DNA from: UBA830 sp038146925
Lineage (GTDB): Bacteria > Pseudomonadota > Alphaproteobacteria > MPNO01 > UBA830
NCBI GenBank assembly: GCA_038146925.1
Contig: JAYQSP010000011.1
Span: 558,001 to 622,000 of the forward strand
Reading direction: 5' to 3'
DNA length: 64,000 nt
Part shown: positions 36,496-45,096 of the stretch, one piece after another
Layout: each line of letters starts with the position of its first letter
How positions within the stretch are numbered: the first letter of the stretch is position 1
Position numbers and translations under genes: made by a program
Notes under the pieces: model-generated
What the model was told of the DNA's origin: nothing
Databases searched by the model: none
The model's input: the letters and a program-made list of their open reading frames with translations, nothing else

Positions 36496-36638
36496 CCGTG
36501 ATTGTGTCACGTCCGCCATAGGCGCGCGCACTCTATGCGGGTGGGGATATGGACGGGGAAATTCCCCCGGATGACTTCAAGGCGGTGGCCGAGATCATCG
36601 CCTATGTCATGCGGCCCAAAGGGAAAATGCCGGGTTAA
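36496..36638 (+). pseudogene. FlhB-like (EscU/YscU/HrcU family) export switch protein relic
   Basis: The reading frame gives IVSRPP, then an amber TAG where Leu is expected (PPLARALYA is the usual motif), then ARALYAGGDMDGEIPPDDFK followed by AVAEIIAYVMR and a TAA. This is the C-terminal cytoplasmic FlhB domain or the stand-alone FlhB-like protein of about 90-100 residues. The N-terminal part, including the NPTH cleavage motif, is missing or scrambled. The remaining stretch 36389-36713 has no other gene. It is the third flagellar-system relic within 2.3 kb. Confidence 0.72.
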
Positions 36639-36713
36639 AAAGCGCGGATGGCGCGCTGGAGACGCTGTTGTGCTATGACGCGGTACAGGGAAGTCATCCA
36701 GTGGAGCCGAAAA

Positions 36714-37592
36714 ATGTCCGAACCGTATGTCGCCGTGAAGCAGTCCTGCATCCTGGGGGAATCGCCGATCTGGTCCGTGGCGGAGCAGGCGCTTTATTGG
36801 GTCGATATTCGAAACCCCATGATCTATCGCTGGGAACCCGCAACGGGCGATATGCAGAACTGGCGAATCCAGACGGAGATCGGTTCTATCGGTTTCGCCG
36901 ATGGAGGGCGTCTGATCGCCGGCACGCGGATGGGTTTCGCCTACATAAACCTGGAGGATGGGGGATTCGAGGAACTGGCAGACCCTGAAGGCGACGGTCG
37001 CATGAACTCGGTCCGGATGAACGACGGCAAGGTCGACCGCCGAGGGCGGTTCTGGTGCGGGTCGATGGAAGATCCCGGTGCGTCGGAGGTTGCGTCGCTG
37101 TACCGGTTCGATCCCGATCATTCGGTGCATCGCATGGAAGGCCCTGTTCAGATATCGAACGCGATCTGCTGGAGCCCGGACGATACCGTCATGTATTTCG
37201 CGGATTCGCGAAAACAAACCGTCTGGGCCTACGACTTCGATATTGACGCAGGCACCATGGACAACCGCCGTATCTTCATCGACGTGCCAGCGGACGAGGG
37301 CGTTCCGGACGGAGCGACAGTAGATGCGGAAGGCTTCGTCTGGGTCGCGCATATGCGCGGCGGCCGGGTCAAGCGGTTCGACCCCGACGGCAAGGTCGAA
37401 CGCGAAATCCGGTTTCCCGTGTCGCTGACATCCTGTCCGGCGTTCGGCGGTCCCGATCTGACAACGCTTTACGTTACGACCGCGTCTTCCCGGTTCGAGC
37501 CCGAAGATTTCGAACGGGAACCCGATGCGGGTGCACTTTTTGCCGTCGATACCGACGTCACCGGATTGCCGGAACCGGTGTTCGGCGCCTGA
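36714..37592 (+). CDS. SMP-30/gluconolactonase (LRE) family protein
   Basis: A 292-residue six-bladed beta-propeller hydrolase, typically a sugar-acid or other lactonase needing a divalent metal. The metal-site motifs are visible: CILGESPIWSV (Glu near residue 15), the central MNSVRMNDGKVDRRGRFWCG and VPDGATVDAEGFVWVAHMRG. ATG 36714 has GGAG just upstream; the frame is open to 36648. It is followed by an MFS transporter and a CoA ester lyase on the same strand, suggesting uptake and breakdown of a small acid or lactone. The substrate is not known. Confidence 0.88.
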   Translation: MSEPYVAVKQSCILGESPIWSVAEQALYWVDIRNPMIYRWEPATGDMQNWRIQTEIGSIGFADGGRLIAGTRMGFAYINLEDGGFEELADPEGDGRMNSVRMNDGKVDRRGRFWCGSMEDPGASEVASLYRFDPDHSVHRMEGPVQISNAICWSPDDTVMYFADSRKQTVWAYDFDIDAGTMDNRRIFIDVPADEGVPDGATVDAEGFVWVAHMRGGRVKRFDPDGKVEREIRFPVSLTSCPAFGGPDLTTLYVTTASSRFEPEDFEREPDAGALFAVDTDVTGLPEPVFGA

Positions 37593-37606
37593 CGCCGGTC
37601 GCTGAC

Positions 37607-38812
37607 TTGGAAAAATCCGGAACCAGCCGTTGGGGCGTGGTGCTGCTGATACTGTTCGCCGGGTCCGTCGGTGCCGCGCAGCTTGGAAAACTGCCGGGCG
37701 CCCTTCCGGCGATGCGCGGCGATCTGGGTTTCGGCCTCGTCGCCGCCGGCTGGCTGATTTCCACGATCGTGCTGATCGGCGCTGTAGGTAGCATCGGCGT
37801 CGGCATGATCGGTGACCGGTTCGGCCACCGGCGCATGCTGCTGAGCGGCGCAGCGCTGGTTTGCGCGGGCAGCCTGGCAGGCGCCCTGGCGGGCGGCCTG
37901 GTTCCTCTCATGGCTACGCGGTTTGTCGAAGGGGTTGGCTATATCGCCGTTATCTCGGCGGCGCCGGTTCTGATCGCCCGCGCAGCGGCGGAGAAGGACC
38001 GGCCTATCGCATTCGGAGTCTGGTCTTTTTACATGCCGTTCGGCATGGCGGCGATGGTGGCGTTGTCCCCGTTCCTGATCGGCGCGTTATCGGGGTGGCG
38101 CGGTCTTTGGCTGTTCAATGCCGCCCTTGCGCTGGTTTCGTTCGTATTCCTGATTTTTGCGTTGCGCGGCGGGAGGTTCGCACCGACGCGCGCCGGTCCG
38201 CCCGTCCGCATGAACGACCTTTGGCGGACGCTGCGAAGTGCGGGTCCGTGGGTCGTCGCCGTTTCGTTTGGCACGTATTCACTCGTGTTCCTGTCGTCGA
38301 TGGCCTTCCTGCCGACCTTCCTGACCGAGAAGGAGGGGTTTTCCATCGCGACAGCCTCGGTGCTGATCGGAATTGCGGTGTTCATGAACGCACCGGGTTG
38401 CTTCGTCGGCGGATGGATGTTGAAAAAGGGCGTGCCTGGCTGGCTGGGCGTTCTGGTCGGGCATGGGGGGATGGCGATATGCGCTGCCGGCCTGTATCAG
38501 GCGGACATATCGTTCGAACTGCGCTACGCGCTGGCGCTGGCCTTGCCGTTTTTCGGCGGCTTTATTCCGCCGATCGTGCTCGCCCGCGCCCAGGTGCATG
38601 CGCCGTCGGCGGCGCTGTACGGCACTACCGTCGGGCTGGTCATACAGGTGATCAGCATCGGGCAACTGATCGGCCCGCCAATCATGGCGGCCCTGGTGGC
38701 GCAATCCGGCAACTGGCAGTCGGGCGCGTGGCTGACCGTGTCCGCCTGCGCTATCGGTTTCGGCACGGCTTTTCTTCTGCGCAATCTGGACCGTCGCACG
38801 GGATTGGTGTAG
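37607..38812 (+). CDS. MFS family transporter
   Basis: A 401-residue membrane protein with about 12 hydrophobic helices. Between helices 2 and 3 it has GMIGDRFGHRRMLL, the signature GxxxDRxGxR loop of the major facilitator superfamily. The start is TTG 37607, 14 bases after the lactonase stop; there is no ATG near the N-terminus, and the first helix (WGVVLLILFAGSVG) begins just after it. The context suggests a carboxylate or sugar-acid importer working with the SMP-30 enzyme. The specificity cannot be read from the sequence. Confidence 0.87.
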   Translation: MEKSGTSRWGVVLLILFAGSVGAAQLGKLPGALPAMRGDLGFGLVAAGWLISTIVLIGAVGSIGVGMIGDRFGHRRMLLSGAALVCAGSLAGALAGGLVPLMATRFVEGVGYIAVISAAPVLIARAAAEKDRPIAFGVWSFYMPFGMAAMVALSPFLIGALSGWRGLWLFNAALALVSFVFLIFALRGGRFAPTRAGPPVRMNDLWRTLRSAGPWVVAVSFGTYSLVFLSSMAFLPTFLTEKEGFSIATASVLIGIAVFMNAPGCFVGGWMLKKGVPGWLGVLVGHGGMAICAAGLYQADISFELRYALALALPFFGGFIPPIVLARAQVHAPSAALYGTTVGLVIQVISIGQLIGPPIMAALVAQSGNWQSGAWLTVSACAIGFGTAFLLRNLDRRTGLV

Positions 38813-38832
38813 CTCCAACAGAGGAGGCTTCT

Positions 38833-39693
38833 ATGACCGATTCAGAAATTCGTCCCCGCCGCAGCCTGCTCTTCGTGCCGGGATTGCGGCCCGACCGATT
38901 TGCCAAGGCGCTGGAAAGCGGTGCCGATATCGTATGCGTCGACATCGAGGATGCGGTGCCGCTACCGCGAAAGCAGGAAGCCCGCGACCTGACGTTTCCG
39001 TTGTTCGCGGAGGCCGGACCGGCAGATGTCGAAACCATGGTGCGGATCAACCCGCTATCGACGCCTGACGGCCTTAAAGACATTCTTGCACTCCGCGATT
39101 GCGCCGCGCCGCCTAAGGCCCTGATGCTCGCCAAGCCGGGATCTGCGGCGGAAATCAGACTTTATGACGAACTTCTGCAGGGAAGCTGCGCCGATATCAG
39201 ATTTCACGTGATCATCGAATCCACGGACGGGCTCGCGAATGTTATGGAAATCGCGAATGCATCCTCCCGGATCGATTCCCTGTTGTTCGGCGCCGTGGAC
39301 ATGTCCGCCGATCTGCGCGCCGCCAAGACCTGGGAGACGCTGCTATACGCGCGCTCGCGCGTGGTCCATGCTGCCGCCAGGTACGATCTGGATCTGTTGG
39401 ATGTGCCGTATCTCAATCTGGACGATCAGGCCGGGCTGGAAGAAGAGGCCCGTATGTCCGATGCGCTCGGCTTTACCGGCAAGGCCTCGATCCATCCCAA
39501 GCAGATTCCGGTCATCAACGAGGTCTTCTCGCCGACGCCGGAACTGGTCGAACGCGCCCGCAAAATTCTCGGAGAATTCGAAAAGGACGAAACCGGCCTG
39601 GTGGTGGTGGACGGAGAGCTGATCGAGCGTCCGGTGATCCGGTCAATGCTCCGCGTGCTTGCCGTGGCGGATCATCTGGAAAGCGCCGGCTAG
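38833..39693 (+). CDS. HpcH/HpaI aldolase family CoA ester lyase (citrate lyase beta-like)
   Basis: A 286-residue member of the CitE-like family, which cleaves or hydrolyses malyl-CoA, citramalyl-CoA and similar esters with Mg2+. Typical motifs are RSLLFVPGLRPDRFAKALES at the start, CVDIEDAVPLPRKQEAR (metal and substrate loop), FHVIIESTDGLANV with the metal-binding Glu, and KASIHPKQIPVINEVFSP near the end. GAGGAGG precedes the ATG. The last of three co-directional genes, it probably handles a CoA ester from the imported acid. It is tail to tail with the double DUF427 gene. Confidence 0.88.
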   Translation: MTDSEIRPRRSLLFVPGLRPDRFAKALESGADIVCVDIEDAVPLPRKQEARDLTFPLFAEAGPADVETMVRINPLSTPDGLKDILALRDCAAPPKALMLAKPGSAAEIRLYDELLQGSCADIRFHVIIESTDGLANVMEIANASSRIDSLLFGAVDMSADLRAAKTWETLLYARSRVVHAAARYDLDLLDVPYLNLDDQAGLEEEARMSDALGFTGKASIHPKQIPVINEVFSPTPELVERARKILGEFEKDETGLVVVDGELIERPVIRSMLRVLAVADHLESAG

Positions 39694-39696
39694 GAC

Positions 39697-40491
39697 CTAG
39701 CCGGACCACTTCGTTAACGGTTTTTCGGCTTCCGTTCCGTCAACGAAAATCGCATCCACGTTCTCGTTGTAGAAACAGATCAGGTTCCTGATTTTGGGAC
39801 ATTCCGGCACGGGGTCGGGATAGTGCCATGCGATATCGTCGAACTTTTTTCCGCCGATATCGGCGGAATGATACTGCGCGACTCCCTTGTACGGACACTG
39901 CGTTTCCGACGGGCTTTTCCGCAGCAGGTCCATCCGGACGTCTTCCGCCGGGATGTAATACCGGGTCGGCAATCCCGTCTCGAACAGAAAATGGGCCCGC
40001 GTCGTCTCTGCGACTGTTTCGCCTCCCAGCACGACCCTGACCTGTCGGGAAGACGGAACGGTATCGACCCGTTTGTACGGGTCACGCGGATGGACGAAAA
40101 TTTCCTCGTCCTCTTCGAACCAGTGATCGACGCGGTCCCAGTAGAACGCGCAGTAATCCTGCAAATTGATCGCCGTCATCTCATCGTAGGGCGTCTGATA
40201 GGCCCAGACAGCGTTTTCCGCGGCGCGTCCGCCCGCTTCGATCGACCAGTAGGACGCGTCGCCCTTATAGGGGCAGTGGCTGGTGTGGTCGGTCGGATGC
40301 AGGAGATCCAGCCGCACGTCTTTCACCGGGAAGTAATACACCGGCAGGTGGCCGGATTCGTACATCAGCATCATCTCGGTGGAATCGGCGATCCATTCGC
40401 CGCCGAACTTTATCCGAACACGGCGCGGTGACGGTTCCAGGCGGACGACACGGTCGGGATTTTTCACGAAACCCGGGGCTGGGTTGGTCAT
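39697..40491 (-). CDS. Protein with two DUF427 domains
   Basis: A 264-residue protein built from two copies of the DUF427 domain. Each copy has the same series: RVRIKFGGEWIADSTEMMLM, YYFPVKDVRLDLL and CPYKGDASYWSI in the first half, and RVVLGGETVAETTRAHFLFE, YYIPAEDVRMDLL and CPYKGVAQYHSA in the second. The biochemical function of the family is unknown. AGGAG lies eight bases before the ATG at 40491. The gene is divergent from a UbiD-type decarboxylase gene with only 110 bases between the starts, so the two could share a promoter region. Confidence 0.85.
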   Translation of the reverse strand: MTNPAPGFVKNPDRVVRLEPSPRRVRIKFGGEWIADSTEMMLMYESGHLPVYYFPVKDVRLDLLHPTDHTSHCPYKGDASYWSIEAGGRAAENAVWAYQTPYDEMTAINLQDYCAFYWDRVDHWFEEDEEIFVHPRDPYKRVDTVPSSRQVRVVLGGETVAETTRAHFLFETGLPTRYYIPAEDVRMDLLRKSPSETQCPYKGVAQYHSADIGGKKFDDIAWHYPDPVPECPKIRNLICFYNENVDAIFVDGTEAEKPLTKWSG

Positions 40492-40601
40492 AAGATTGCT
40501 CCTTATGCCGACAATACTTGCCCACTCGGCCCTGGCGGGCAACCGGGGCTGGAGCGGAGCGATCTCAAGGCCTAAACTCCCCGATCGCAGGAGGTTTTAC
40601 C

Positions 40602-42146
40602 ATGGCGACTTCGCTCAAAAACGACCCGGTTCCGGACTTGGATGAATTTCGGCTGCGGCGCTTTGTCGATCGCATGATCGACGAAGGAGAGGTCGACGTC
40701 GTCGAAGATCCGATAGATCTTGCCGATGTTGCCGCGCGTATGGACGGTAACGAAAAAGCTGTTCTGTTTCGCCAGGCCGGACCGGAGAAAGCGGAAATCA
40801 TCGGCAGCATGACCGGCGGCCGCACCCGCATGGCCATGGCATTCGGCGTCGGGCCCGCCGAGTTACTGGCGGAGGTAAACCGGCGTCTCGCCGAGCCGCA
40901 GAACGTGATCGAACTCGATAGCCCCGACGCACCCGTGCATCAGGTCATTCTGACGGGCGACGATGTCGATCTGACGGCGCTGCCGGTGCATTTGCAGCAC
41001 GAGCTGGACGGTGCGCCCTATATCTCTGCGTCGCTGGACTATGTGATCAATCCCGAAACGGGATGGACCAACACAGGTGCGCGACGGCTGATGCTGCGCG
41101 GAAAAACCGAAACAGGCATCGATCTGGTCGCACCGTCGGATCTTAAGGCAATCTACGAAAAATGCGCGTCCAGGGGCGAACGCCTGCCTATCGCGTTTAC
41201 AGTGGGAGCCCATCCCTGCGACCACCTTGCTGCCGTCATGCGCCTGCCGGTGGACGAACTGCCGCTGGTGGCGCAGCTTCGCGGCGCGACCCTGCCTGTC
41301 GTCAAATGCGTGACCAACGACATCCGCGTGCCCGCCGACGCCGAATATGTGATTGAAGGATATCTCGACGAACGCGGACATGTCGAACCGGAAGGCCCCT
41401 ACGGGGAATTTCTGGGCTACTACGGCGTTGTGAAGCGTAACCCCGTATTTCACTGCACCGCGATCACGCGGCGCAAGGACGCCCTGTTTCAGACATCGAC
41501 TATTTCGGGGGAACATATCGGCTGGACCGATACCACCCAGCTGAACGCCATCCGGGCCGAGGTCACGGTATGGCGCGCTCTGCAGACGGCTGTGCGGGAA
41601 CCGGTCGGCGTCAATATCACGACGTCGTCCGGCGGCAGCTTCAACGTGCGTGTGTCGCTGCGTCAACGCATGCCGGGCGAGGCACGCAACGCCATCGCCG
41701 CAGTTATGGGCTCGCTGGCCAATTCCAAGCATGTTTTCGTGGTCGATCCCGACATCGACATATTCGACGATGCACAGATGGACTGGGCACTCGCCACGCG
41801 GTTTCAGGCTGACAGGGATCTGGTCGTCGAATCGGGTTTCCGGACGTTGCCGCTGGACCCGTCGCTGGGCGGCAAACGGGTCGGCGCCAAGGCCGGGTTC
41901 GATCTGACCCTGCCGCTGGGCGACCGTGCGCTGGCGCATACCGTGCCCCGGTCGGCGATTTCCGGCGACAAGACGCATGACGACGTAGAGGCGGCACTGA
42001 CCGACGGCGCGAAATCCTTCGGAGAGTTAATGGTTGCCGTCGGCTCGCGCGATGGGCGGGAAATTGTCCGAAGGCTCGAAGAACTGCGGCGAGCTGGCCG
42101 GCTGGACCGGATCGAAGACGGTCTGTACGTCCTCGTTGAGGAATAA
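40602..42146 (+). CDS. UbiD family decarboxylase, catabolic paralogue 3
   Basis: A 514-residue UbiD-superfamily protein of a different branch from the tandem pair at 14.6-17.9 kb. It has VILTGDDVDLTALPVHLQHE, EPEGPYGEFLGYYG around the conserved Glu residues, and FVVDPDIDIFDDAQMDWALA in the C-terminal part. The ATG at 40602 has a strong AGGAGG site; the longer frame to 40518 lacks one. Two bases after its stop a xanthine-dehydrogenase-type subunit begins, implying a linked pathway such as ring hydroxylation or dehydroxylation coupled to decarboxylation. It needs prenylated FMN from a UbiX encoded elsewhere. Confidence 0.85.
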   Translation: MATSLKNDPVPDLDEFRLRRFVDRMIDEGEVDVVEDPIDLADVAARMDGNEKAVLFRQAGPEKAEIIGSMTGGRTRMAMAFGVGPAELLAEVNRRLAEPQNVIELDSPDAPVHQVILTGDDVDLTALPVHLQHELDGAPYISASLDYVINPETGWTNTGARRLMLRGKTETGIDLVAPSDLKAIYEKCASRGERLPIAFTVGAHPCDHLAAVMRLPVDELPLVAQLRGATLPVVKCVTNDIRVPADAEYVIEGYLDERGHVEPEGPYGEFLGYYGVVKRNPVFHCTAITRRKDALFQTSTISGEHIGWTDTTQLNAIRAEVTVWRALQTAVREPVGVNITTSSGGSFNVRVSLRQRMPGEARNAIAAVMGSLANSKHVFVVDPDIDIFDDAQMDWALATRFQADRDLVVESGFRTLPLDPSLGGKRVGAKAGFDLTLPLGDRALAHTVPRSAISGDKTHDDVEAALTDGAKSFGELMVAVGSRDGREIVRRLEELRRAGRLDRIEDGLYVLVEE

Positions 42147-42148
42147 CC

Positions 42149-44476
42149 GTGACCGGGTCAAACGGGATCGGCGCCCCGGTACGGCGGCGGGAAGACGATC
42201 GCCTCCTCCGAGGCGCGGGGTCCTACAGCGACGACGTCAATCTGCCAGACCAGCTGTATGCGGTCATGGTGCGCTCGCCGCACGCACATGCCCGGATACG
42301 GGGTGTCGATGTATCTGCCGCCCGGTCGATGCCCGGCGTCCACGCGGTGCTGACCGGAGCAGATTACGCAGCGGAAGGGATCGCCGATATCGGCCATACG
42401 GCAAACCCGGCGGGCGCGGTCGACTGGCAGAACCCCGCCTTCGTCAACCGGGACGGAACGACGCCGTTCGATGTGCCGCAACCGACCATCGTCCGCGACA
42501 AGGTGCGACATGCGGGCGAAATCGTGGCCGTCGCCGTGGGGGAAACCGAGGCTATCGCCCGGCAGGCAGCCGAACGCGTGGAGATGGACTACGATCCGTT
42601 GCCGGTCGTTACCGATGCTCTCGCGGCTCTGGAAGACGGCGCGCCGGCGATCTGGGATGCGTGCGCCGGAAACGCTCCTTTGGACGCCGAACAGGGGGAG
42701 GCCGCTGCAACGGATGCGGCGTTCGATGCCGCTGCACATGTCGTCGAAGCGCGGTTTTTCAACAACCGGGTCATAAACTGTCAGATGGAGCCGCGCGCCG
42801 CGGTGGGAGCCTGGGACGCCAAGGCCGGAAAGCTGACGTTGTACGCCGGCGGGCAGGGGGTGCACCGCCACAAGATGCTCCTCGGTGCGATGTTCGGGCT
42901 GGAACCTGAGAGCGTGCGCGTCGTGTCGCGCGACGTCGGCGGCGGGTTCGGGCCGCGCAACATGATGTATCCGGAGTTCGCGGTCGTGTGCTGGGCGGCG
43001 CGGGTAACGGGAAGGCCCGTCAAATGGCGCGGTGACCGGTCGGAAGCTTTCGTCACCGACTACCAGGCCCGCGACCTTTACACCGACGCGGCTCTGGCAC
43101 TGGATGCGGATGGGAATTTCCTTGCGCTCCGGGCCGATCTGATCGGCAATCTGGGAGCGCATACGGTTTCGTTCGTTCCCCTGTCCAACGGCCCGCGTCT
43201 GTTGCCGTCCGTGTATCGAATGAAGGCCTGCTACGCGCGGATACGGGGCGTCCTGACAAACACCGTGCCTACCGGTCCATATCGTGGTGCCGGACGACCC
43301 GAAGCGATGCACACCATCGAGCGTCTGATCGACATGGCCGCCCAGAAAATAGGGATCGACCGGATTGAGCTGCGCCGACGCAATCTGATAAAGCCGGATT
43401 CGTTACCGGCGCAAAATCCCATGGGGACGACTTACGATTGCGGCGAGTTCGGAACGTGTATGGACAAAGCGTTGCGGGCTGCCGATTGGGCGCATTTCGA
43501 CGACCGGCGGGCGAAAGCGGCGGGGCGGGGAAAACTGCGTGGGATCGGCTACGCGTCGTATATCCAGGCACCGGTGGGCGCGCCGATCGAATACGCGAAA
43601 GTCGTGATTCACGGCGACGGCACGGTCGAGGTCCCGATAGGTACCCAGTCTAGCGGGCAAGGACACGAAACCGTTTTTCCTCAGGTCGTCGCGGAAATTC
43701 TGGGGGTGTCCGATGATGTCGTCCGGATCGTGACCGGGGATTCCGATATCGTACCCGTCGGCGGCGGATCGCATTCCGACCGGTCTATGCGGCTTGGAGG
43801 GATCGTAATGCGCGAAGCGGCCGAAAAGGCCATTGAACAAGGCCGCGAACGGGCGGCTGAAATGCTTGAAGCCGCGCTCGAAGACGTGACCTTCTCGCAA
43901 GGGGTATTCCGCGTCACGGGAACCGATAAATTCGTTGGCTTATTTGATGTCGCGGCGCAAGCGGAGGGTGGAAAAATCAATGCGGATCACCTTTTTCGGG
44001 GGCGTTCGGCCGCCTATCCGAACGGTGCCGCGGTGTCGGAAGTGGAAATCGATCCGGCGACCGGGCAACTGACGGTCATCGCGCACACCACCATCGACGA
44101 TCCGGGGCGGGCAATAAACCCCATGATCCTTGCGGGACAGGCCCATGGCTCGATCGTGCAGGGGATCGGACAGGCGATCATCGAAAACGGGGTGTACGAT
44201 CGCGAAACCGGCCAGCTGATCGCCGGTTCTTTCATGGATTACGGCCTGTTGCGTGCCGACGATCTGCCGAATTTCACCACCGGACTGCATGAGGTGCCGA
44301 CGAAGAACAACCCGCTGGGCGTCAAGGGCGGCGGAGAGGGGGCGACCGTGTCCGCGACAGCGGCATTTATCAACGCGGTGTGCGACGCCCTGAAAGAATA
44401 CGGGGTGAAAGATATGAACATGCCGGTTACGCCGGAAAATATCTGGCGCACCATAAACGCGTCCGAATCAGCTTAG
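42149..44476 (+). CDS. Xanthine dehydrogenase family molybdopterin-binding (large) subunit, solo
   Basis: A 775-residue molybdenum hydroxylase large subunit, starting at GTG 42149. It has VRRREDDRLLRGAGSYSDDV at the N-terminus, GGGFGPRN, PYRGAGRPEA and the C-terminal GVKGGGEGATVSATAAF with the catalytic Glu. PYRGAGR matches the loop of the so-called form II CoxL-type proteins, which are not true CO dehydrogenases. The usual FAD-binding medium subunit and [2Fe-2S] small subunit genes are absent next to it. It lies two bases after a UbiD gene and ends overlapping the GST gene tail to tail by four bases. The substrate is probably an aromatic or heteroaromatic acid or aldehyde (inference). Confidence 0.88.
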   Translation: MTGSNGIGAPVRRREDDRLLRGAGSYSDDVNLPDQLYAVMVRSPHAHARIRGVDVSAARSMPGVHAVLTGADYAAEGIADIGHTANPAGAVDWQNPAFVNRDGTTPFDVPQPTIVRDKVRHAGEIVAVAVGETEAIARQAAERVEMDYDPLPVVTDALAALEDGAPAIWDACAGNAPLDAEQGEAAATDAAFDAAAHVVEARFFNNRVINCQMEPRAAVGAWDAKAGKLTLYAGGQGVHRHKMLLGAMFGLEPESVRVVSRDVGGGFGPRNMMYPEFAVVCWAARVTGRPVKWRGDRSEAFVTDYQARDLYTDAALALDADGNFLALRADLIGNLGAHTVSFVPLSNGPRLLPSVYRMKACYARIRGVLTNTVPTGPYRGAGRPEAMHTIERLIDMAAQKIGIDRIELRRRNLIKPDSLPAQNPMGTTYDCGEFGTCMDKALRAADWAHFDDRRAKAAGRGKLRGIGYASYIQAPVGAPIEYAKVVIHGDGTVEVPIGTQSSGQGHETVFPQVVAEILGVSDDVVRIVTGDSDIVPVGGGSHSDRSMRLGGIVMREAAEKAIEQGRERAAEMLEAALEDVTFSQGVFRVTGTDKFVGLFDVAAQAEGGKINADHLFRGRSAAYPNGAAVSEVEIDPATGQLTVIAHTTIDDPGRAINPMILAGQAHGSIVQGIGQAIIENGVYDRETGQLIAGSFMDYGLLRADDLPNFTTGLHEVPTKNNPLGVKGGGEGATVSATAAFINAVCDALKEYGVKDMNMPVTPENIWRTINASESA

Positions 44477-45096
44477 TTTGCGTGAATGCCAGGCATGACG
44501 ATAAAGCCGGGAATCCGCTTTACGCGCGATATCCAGCGCCGGATGGCGTGATAGTCGTCGAGCGAAATCCCGCCGTCGCCGCTTAGGGCGACATAGGGGA
44601 AACAGGCGATGTCGGCGACAGTCGGATTTTCGCCGACGATCCAGTGTCTGCCCAGAATCTCGCGGTCGGTCAGGTGATCGTCCAGCACGCGGAAGGCCGC
44701 ATGGGCGGCGGCGCGGACCTTGTCGAGATCGAAATCGTAAAACAGCATGTCATGCAGCCGGGCCGCAGAAGAATTCATGATCTCTCCGCCGGCGAAAGAC
44801 AGCCACATCGCGATCTCGCCCTGCAGGCGGGGGGCTTCCGGGTACCATGTGCGATCTGCGTCGTATTTACCCGCAAGGTAGACAAGAATGGCCTGCGCAT
44901 CCCGCAGCGTGAGCTCTTCGTCGGTCAGGACCGGAATCTGGCCGAGCGGATTTATCTCGAGAAATTCGGGCGTCTTGTGTTCGCCGCCCGGGTAATAGTC
45001 GACCGGGACCGTTTCGTAGTCCTTTCCGATCATCGAGAGAAACAGCCGGACCTTGTAACAACTGCCCGAGAGAATGTAGTCGTATAACCGCATCAT
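44473..45096 (-). CDS. Glutathione S-transferase
   Basis: A 207-residue soluble protein with the two-domain GST fold. The thioredoxin-like domain has LYDYILSGSCYKVRLFLSMI, with Ser/Cys at the catalytic place, and GQIPVLTDEELTLRDAQAIL, which holds the cis-Pro and glutathione-binding residues. The helical domain has VGENPTVADIACFPYVAL. Its start overlaps the stop of the catalytic oxygenase component by four bases (ATGA), making it the third gene of a translationally coupled operon. It could open an epoxide, reductively cleave a bond or transfer glutathione to the oxygenase product; the exact reaction is unknown. Confidence 0.9.
   Translation of the reverse strand: MMRLYDYILSGSCYKVRLFLSMIGKDYETVPVDYYPGGEHKTPEFLEINPLGQIPVLTDEELTLRDAQAILVYLAGKYDADRTWYPEAPRLQGEIAMWLSFAGGEIMNSSAARLHDMLFYDFDLDKVRAAAHAAFRVLDDHLTDREILGRHWIVGENPTVADIACFPYVALSGDGGISLDDYHAIRRWISRVKRIPGFIVMPGIHAN

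Noticed and set aside
37861..38832. Long upstream extension of the CoA ester lyase frame
   Set aside because: It overlaps the whole MFS transporter gene in another frame; the strong GAGGAGG site and family N-terminus place the start at 38833.
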